From assembly GCF_052064335.1 (NCBI RefSeq), contig NZ_JBQHVU010000005.1, positions 66,757 to 130,756 of the forward strand: a DNA stretch of 64,000 nt, read 5' to 3'. The position numbers were made by a program, and so were the translations under genes. Shown piece by piece: positions 61,501 to 64,000 of this stretch (positions are counted from its first letter, which is position 1; each line of letters opens with the position of its first letter). Below the pieces are notes generated by a model. It saw only the letters and a program-made list of their open reading frames with translations. It was not told the DNA's origin and ran no database searches. Source of the stretch: Weimeria sp002480925 (GTDB taxonomy: Bacteria > Bacillota > Clostridia > Lachnospirales > Lachnospiraceae).

Positions 61501-62258
61501 AGCCGACATCTGATAGCTATACGATAACAGTCCGGACAGGAAGCGGAAAGACCTATACAGGAACAGCTGGAAGCGATGGTAAGTTCGTTATAGAAGCTGA
61601 CAGCGAGGCTGTCGGGACCAAGGTAAGCGTAACTGCTTCTGATATAAGAGACGGAGTGACAAGAAACAGTCTTGCAAGAGAGACTACCATGAAGTCACTT
61701 AAAGATTACTATGATAAGTACACAGAAAACGGCGAGATTTCCACTATAAATGATCAGGATACAGTTATCTCCGGATCGATATATGAGGGAGGCCCTGATG
61801 TACGTGCGGTTCTTCTGATAAATGGTGAGAAGAAGGCCGTAAGTCTGGGTGAGGACGGATCCTTTGAATATAAGCTTGAGACGCCGCTTTCTTACAAGGA
61901 TAAGGTATATCTGATCGTAAGGAATGCAAGCGGAGGCCTTAAGGACATAGAGACAGAGACTGTTTCTGAGGCTGTTCCTGATAGGCCTGTGGTTTCAAAT
62001 GAAAGAATAACGACTGATACGTCTGTTATCATAGCTGTTGGAAACAGGAGCTGTACTGCGGTCCTGAAGAGCGGCAAGACCTTTGTTAAGGCAAGGCCGG
62101 AGGAAAAGACTGCTGATGGCTTTGTATATAAGCTGACTCTGCCGAAGAAGCTCAGAAAGAAGGGAACTCATCTGAAGGTTTATCTGGAGAATTCATCAGG
62201 TCAGTCAGATCCTGTATCATTTGTAGTGAAACAGCTTGACAGCGATGAAGAAGAGTAG
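58512..62258 (+). CDS. Secreted 5'-nucleotidase / metallophosphatase with Ig-like repeats
   Basis: 1248 residues, TTG start with AAAGGAG 7 nt upstream. A signal peptide ends near AYAA (about 31), or a lipobox IGGC (about 19-22) offers a lipid anchor. Metallophosphatase domain (about 40-390): TTDMHGQ, VDCGDN, LGNHDFDYG, ALIHSG, AGHTHMD. 5'-nucleotidase C-domain (about 395-645) with IASTQYQLGG and AKVYYMTGAQL. After it come several Ig-like repeats of about 90-110 residues (about 695-1243). No LPXTG or SLH anchor. It hydrolyses extracellular nucleotides. Last gene of the operon; the nucleotidase may recycle nucleotides released by the CDP-polyol pathway. Confidence 0.87.
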   Translation: MKFARTKAFMLAVAMLATGIGGCIGPADAYAASKKGYGTATVRIFATTDMHGQSVKLNYDSASDGEGSLAQIAGIVKEKRKIKYGTSVTVDCGDNLYGIGAESLMKGSDSGAQYMYEEMKALGYDAITLGNHDFDYGVDYIKKAISDTGMKSKVVLSNVVDAKTKKNLYKSGMIVKKNITTTSGKKKTIRIGFVGAVVPSLTRKKDGMSSESDSDATEVTSLATAVSWQGIIETRDIVESVRSEAKALKRDGADLVIALIHSGIGSEKAKKLDDNVGYAVTAIPEVDAVCAGHTHMDFPYDSAKAEPYYDYSDTDGDGLMHGKALIEEKDHASSLGIADIKLGFSAAGKPYIKYQTAKIRKIKDSDPEDPDIVSINKKYDEIYQKIYDRTVTSTDQNADNYFGMIEDNPLIHLANSAKIEYGIRAVKNLDDRYKNAPVIASTQYQLGGKNSSDYLKIDGTVQVKDLLNLEAFNQQRAKVYYMTGAQLKESLEYQVARFYQDPASAASAKWDAETKKLVDQGLKPVLTPDHQNNWNGFRVYDGIEYVVDPSKPARYNEDGEKISDSNRIISLTRNGVPVSDDQIFILVSKNISSTFDPTFSKVAEKQCIVSKTAHISSMLETYMKTQTVDGRLAMLTDGNWKIAFPQGSDYIIKSSADASEVAKSRAWYQGEIAAENGFTFYKAALGTPDELADKSGPFVTASPLETQVTGDPVTVKVLANDISGVSRISYTGGTYKANDDVRSYATEVSGDSFTVTQNGTYTVFAEDTLGNVNVCYVRINNIDGTVSVAPTVVQISNRKKVITGNASPFAVVNLKMSGMDVDTKADQNGRFTFNLERPGNAGDSYQIYQTDIQGRRSSVVTGTVQRTGANAPSVVNQINNTDTTISGVFHDDPLCSILVQCGSKVYVPKDAQSQYKESSLCKDSLTKKSVTMTRTGDTFSIKIPVPMTGENYKIYGVDWIGRLSTLTSRTVNEVAPNQPKVSTVIAEDALISGSIPKPTSDSYTITVRTGSGKTYTGTAGSDGKFVIEADSEAVGTKVSVTASDIRDGVTRNSLARETTMKSLKDYYDKYTENGEISTINDQDTVISGSIYEGGPDVRAVLLINGEKKAVSLGEDGSFEYKLETPLSYKDKVYLIVRNASGGLKDIETETVSEAVPDRPVVSNERITTDTSVIIAVGNRSCTAVLKSGKTFVKARPEEKTADGFVYKLTLPKKLRKKGTHLKVYLENSSGQSDPVSFVVKQLDSDEEE

Positions 62259-62279
62259 TACACTATTAAGGCTGATGTG

Positions 62280-62312
62280 AAAATGATGGTTCAATAGCCC
62301 CGAACATCATTT
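62280..62312 (+). other. Hairpin between the nucleotidase and rplM
   Basis: Arms AAATGATG(G)TTC and GAACATCATTT make 11 bp with one bulge around AATAGCCCC, followed by a weak T-rich stretch. It may be an imperfect terminator or a ribosomal leader hairpin; a match to the L13 leader family could not be established by eye. Confidence 0.35.
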
Positions 62313-62383
62313 CATCAATATATCCCGGTCCGTGTCGGTACATTCGCGGGTCAGGAAGACAGGTTAATTTGGAGGATATATCA

Positions 62384-62815
62384 ATGAACACCACTTATAT
62401 GCCAAACCCTGATAAGGTTTGCCGCAAATGGTATGTTGTAGATGCCGAGGGACAGACACTTGGTCGTCTCGCATCAGAAGTCGCAAAGGTTTTACGCGGC
62501 AAGAACAAGCCGATCTTTACCCCTCACGAGGATTGCGGCGATTATGTTATCGTTGTAAACGCTGACAAGATCAAGGTCAGCGGAAAGAAGCTTGAGCAGA
62601 AGATTTATTACCGTCATTCTGATTATGTAGGCGGATTAAAGAGTGCTAGTCTCAAGGAGATGCTTGAGAGACATCCGGACCGTGTCATCGAGATCGCTGT
62701 TAAGGGAATGCTCCCGAAGGGACCTCTTGGCCGTCAGATGTACAAGAAGCTTTTCGTATATGCAGGCCCTGACCACAAGCATGCAGCTCAGAAGCCTGAA
62801 GCACTTGAGTTTTAA
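62384..62815 (+). CDS. rplM: Ribosomal protein L13
   Basis: 143 residues. The standard opening MNTTYMPNPDKVCRKWYVVDAEGQTLGRLASEVA, then HEDCGDYVIVVNADKI and MLPKGPLGRQMYKKLFVYAGPDHKHAAQKPE. The start at 62384 follows GGAGG by 8 nt. Part of the 50S subunit, early assembly. Followed by rpsI after 18 nt in the usual operon order. Confidence 0.98.
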   Translation: MNTTYMPNPDKVCRKWYVVDAEGQTLGRLASEVAKVLRGKNKPIFTPHEDCGDYVIVVNADKIKVSGKKLEQKIYYRHSDYVGGLKSASLKEMLERHPDRVIEIAVKGMLPKGPLGRQMYKKLFVYAGPDHKHAAQKPEALEF

Positions 62816-62833
62816 TGCGTGGAGGATTAGAAA

Positions 62834-63229
62834 ATGGCAAATGGTAACAGATATTACGGGACAGGCAGAAGGAAGTCTTCTGTAGCAAGAGTATACCTCG
62901 TTCCGGGCACAGGAAAGATCACTATCAATAAAGAGGATATCGACAAGTATTTCGGTCTTGAGACATTAAAGGTTGTCGTTCGTCAGCCGCTTGAGCTTAC
63001 CGGCACAACTGATAAGTTTGATGTATTAGTAAACGTCAAGGGCGGTGGATACACAGGTCAGGCCGGAGCTATCCGTCACGGAATCTCAAGAGCTCTTCTT
63101 GAGGCCGATGAGGAGTATCGTCCTGCACTTAAGAAGGCCGGATTCCTTACACGTGATCCACGTATGAAGGAAAGAAAGAAGTACGGCTTAAAGAAGGCAC
63201 GTCGTGCACCACAGTTCTCAAAGAGATAA
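62834..63229 (+). CDS. rpsI: Ribosomal protein S9
   Basis: 131 residues: YYGTGRRKSSVARVYL at the N-terminus, the KGGGYTGQAGAIRHGISRALLE core and the basic C-terminal tail PQFSKR that reaches the P-site tRNA. AGGAGG-type site GGAGGATTAGAAA precedes the start. The operon ends in a terminator at 63258. Confidence 0.98.
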   Translation: MANGNRYYGTGRRKSSVARVYLVPGTGKITINKEDIDKYFGLETLKVVVRQPLELTGTTDKFDVLVNVKGGGYTGQAGAIRHGISRALLEADEEYRPALKKAGFLTRDPRMKERKKYGLKKARRAPQFSKR

Positions 63230-63257
63230 TGCGCGTAGCAATGAGCCATGCGCTTGT

Positions 63258-63310
63258 AAAAAAGACGTTCCAGATGAATGCTTGCATTCAGACTGGGATG
63301 TCTTTTTTTG
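63258..63310 (+). terminator. Terminator after rpsI
   Basis: Long stem AAAGACGTTCCAG / CTGGGATGTCTTT (13 bp with G-U pairs) with an inner GAATGC/GCATTC hairpin, followed by a run of seven T. Confidence 0.85.
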
Positions 63311-63382
63311 AGTAGAGGTATGAGGTGAGAGGTGTGAGGTGAGAGGTATGAGGTGAGAGGTGAGAGGTGAGAGGTGAGAGGT
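63311..63382. repeat. Purine-rich tandem short repeats (AGGTGAG type)
   Basis: About 72 nt of imperfect 7- to 8-mer units such as GAGGTGA and GAGGTAT on the + strand, almost free of C and T apart from the T in each unit. The same motif appears as its reverse complement (TCACCTC, CACACCTC) in the repeats downstream. No gene. Confidence 0.75.
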
Positions 63383-63443
63383 ACTTGCAGGCTTAGGTGT
63401 TGACCTGGCGAAATAGAAAATACACATACGATTATTGTCATTT

Positions 63444-63526
63444 GAACAGTACATTAGAAATAGCGCATATGGCAACCGCCATATTAACAGTACATTAGAA
63501 ATAGCGCATATGGCGACCGCCATATT
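63444..63526. repeat. Two 41-bp direct repeats with internal palindrome
   Basis: Two copies of a 41-bp unit starting AACAGTACATTAGAAATAG at 63445 and 63486. Each holds an inverted repeat (TATGGCG or TATGGCA facing CGCCATA). The palindrome recurs at the head of each larger repeat downstream. Non-coding. Confidence 0.8.
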
Positions 63527-64000
63527 AACAGTGCATTAAAAAACAGTCCATACAGCTCTGCCATATGAACTGTTCATTCAAAAAACTATTATTGTTTATT
63601 AACTACTGGACCTCTGAGCCTTAACTATTGGCTTCTGTTTCCTCAAACCTCAAACCTCACACCTCTCACCTCTCACCTCAGTTACCGCCATATTAACAGT
63701 GCATTAAAAAACAGTCCATACAGCTCTGCCATATGAACTGTTCATTCAAAAAACTATTATTGTTTATTAACTACTGGACCTCTGAGCCCTAACTCTTGGC
63801 TTCTGTTTCCTCAAACCTCACACCTCACACCTCTCACCTCACTTACCGCCATATTAACAGTGCATCAAAAAACAGTCCATACAGCTACCGCCATATGAAC
63901 TGTTCATTCAAAAAACTATTATTGTTTATTAACTACTGGACCTCTGAGCCCTAACTCTTGGCTTCTGTTTCCTCAAACCTCACACCTCACACCTCTCACC
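63516..64000. repeat. Tandem ~165-bp repeats, at least three units
   Basis: Units begin at ACCGCCATATTAACAGTGCAT: positions 63516, 63684 and 63845 (168 and 161 nt apart), and the third runs to the end of the window. Each carries AACAGT facing ACTGTT, an A/T-rich block (CTATTATTGTTTATTAACTA), CTCTGAGCC and a pyrimidine tract (CCTCAAACCTCACACC). Size differences between units lie in the pyrimidine tract. No coding, and the true length is cut by the window end. Confidence 0.85.

Noticed and set aside
62259..62383. L13 leader RNA
   Set aside because: A hairpin exists but I could not match the known leader consensus by eye; listed only as a hairpin.
63444..64000. CRISPR array
   Set aside because: Units are 41 or about 165 nt and nearly identical throughout, without unique spacers of constant length; no cas genes are nearby.

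Overview
The window is a 64 kb chromosomal segment from a low-to-mid GC, Gram-positive Clostridia, most likely a Lachnospiraceae relative. Supporting signs are the block xseA-xseB-ispA-dxs-tlyA-nadK-argR-recN, a MurE with the DNPR motif of meso-diaminopimelate-type enzymes, a type 2 (HDHFQ) GalT, the DUF5685/J-domain pair, a FeoB-associated Cys-rich membrane protein, and an AP2-like/HNH-like/AP2-like protein of a type I associate with Lachnospiraceae. This placement rests on recognised families, not on a search. About 90% of the genes lie on the + strand, often with 4-nt or longer stop/start overlaps, so the window is mostly a series of compact operons.

Layout. 0.1-2.7 kb (- strand): rhodanese/PP-loop tRNA thiolase, TcdA and a YigZ-family protein. 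2.8-5.3 kb: a class A PBP homologue that has lost both active sites. 5.4-13.4 kb: tRNA-Gln, acyl-ACP thioesterase, sugar-nucleotide pyrophosphorylase, glycosyltransferase, LCP wall-polymer ligase, GlmS and HtrA. 13.6-16.6 kb: carbamate kinase, a structured repeat block, pyruvate kinase and a DtxR-type regulator. 16.8-20.1 kb: the feo iron-uptake operon. 20.1-21.6 kb (- strand): secreted transglutaminase-like protein and a Gly-Gly-Phe tRNA cluster. 21.7-31.9 kb: alarmone-synthetase-like protein, then Asp23/nusB/xseAB/ispA/dxs/tlyA/nadK/argR/recN. 31.9-42 kb: galT, pyrBI, DUF5685/DnaJ, a Crp-type regulator, murE, priA, def and fmt. 42-44.8 kb: a cobalamin riboswitch driving an exported CbiK-like chelatase, with the AP2-like protein convergent to it. 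44.9-51.5 kb: glycosyltransferase, a large EAL/GGDEF protein and a radical SAM enzyme. 51.5-51.8 kb: second copy of the repeat block. 51.9-62.3 kb: LicD, pyruvyltransferase and a Tar-like polyol-phosphate wall-polymer operon ending in a secreted 5'-nucleotidase. 62.4-63.2 kb: rplM-rpsI. 63.3-64 kb: non-coding nested repeats.

Functionally the window is rich in envelope construction: LCP ligase, UDP-sugar and GlcN-6-P supply, TarI/TarJ/TagF-like enzymes, LicD, MurE and the PBP homologue. Housekeeping and metal homeostasis (feo, B12-regulated CbiK) make up most of the rest.

The most unusual items are: (1) two near-identical blocks 37 kb apart, each starting at the stop codon of an upstream gene and made of small hairpins whose arms covary, which looks like a dispersed structured 3'-UTR RNA element; (2) the 827-residue intact class A PBP homologue with both glycosyltransferase glutamates, the SxxK Ser/Lys and the KTG motif replaced; (3) the riboswitch-controlled exported CbiK. 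All assignments come from reading motifs by eye; no database search was run.
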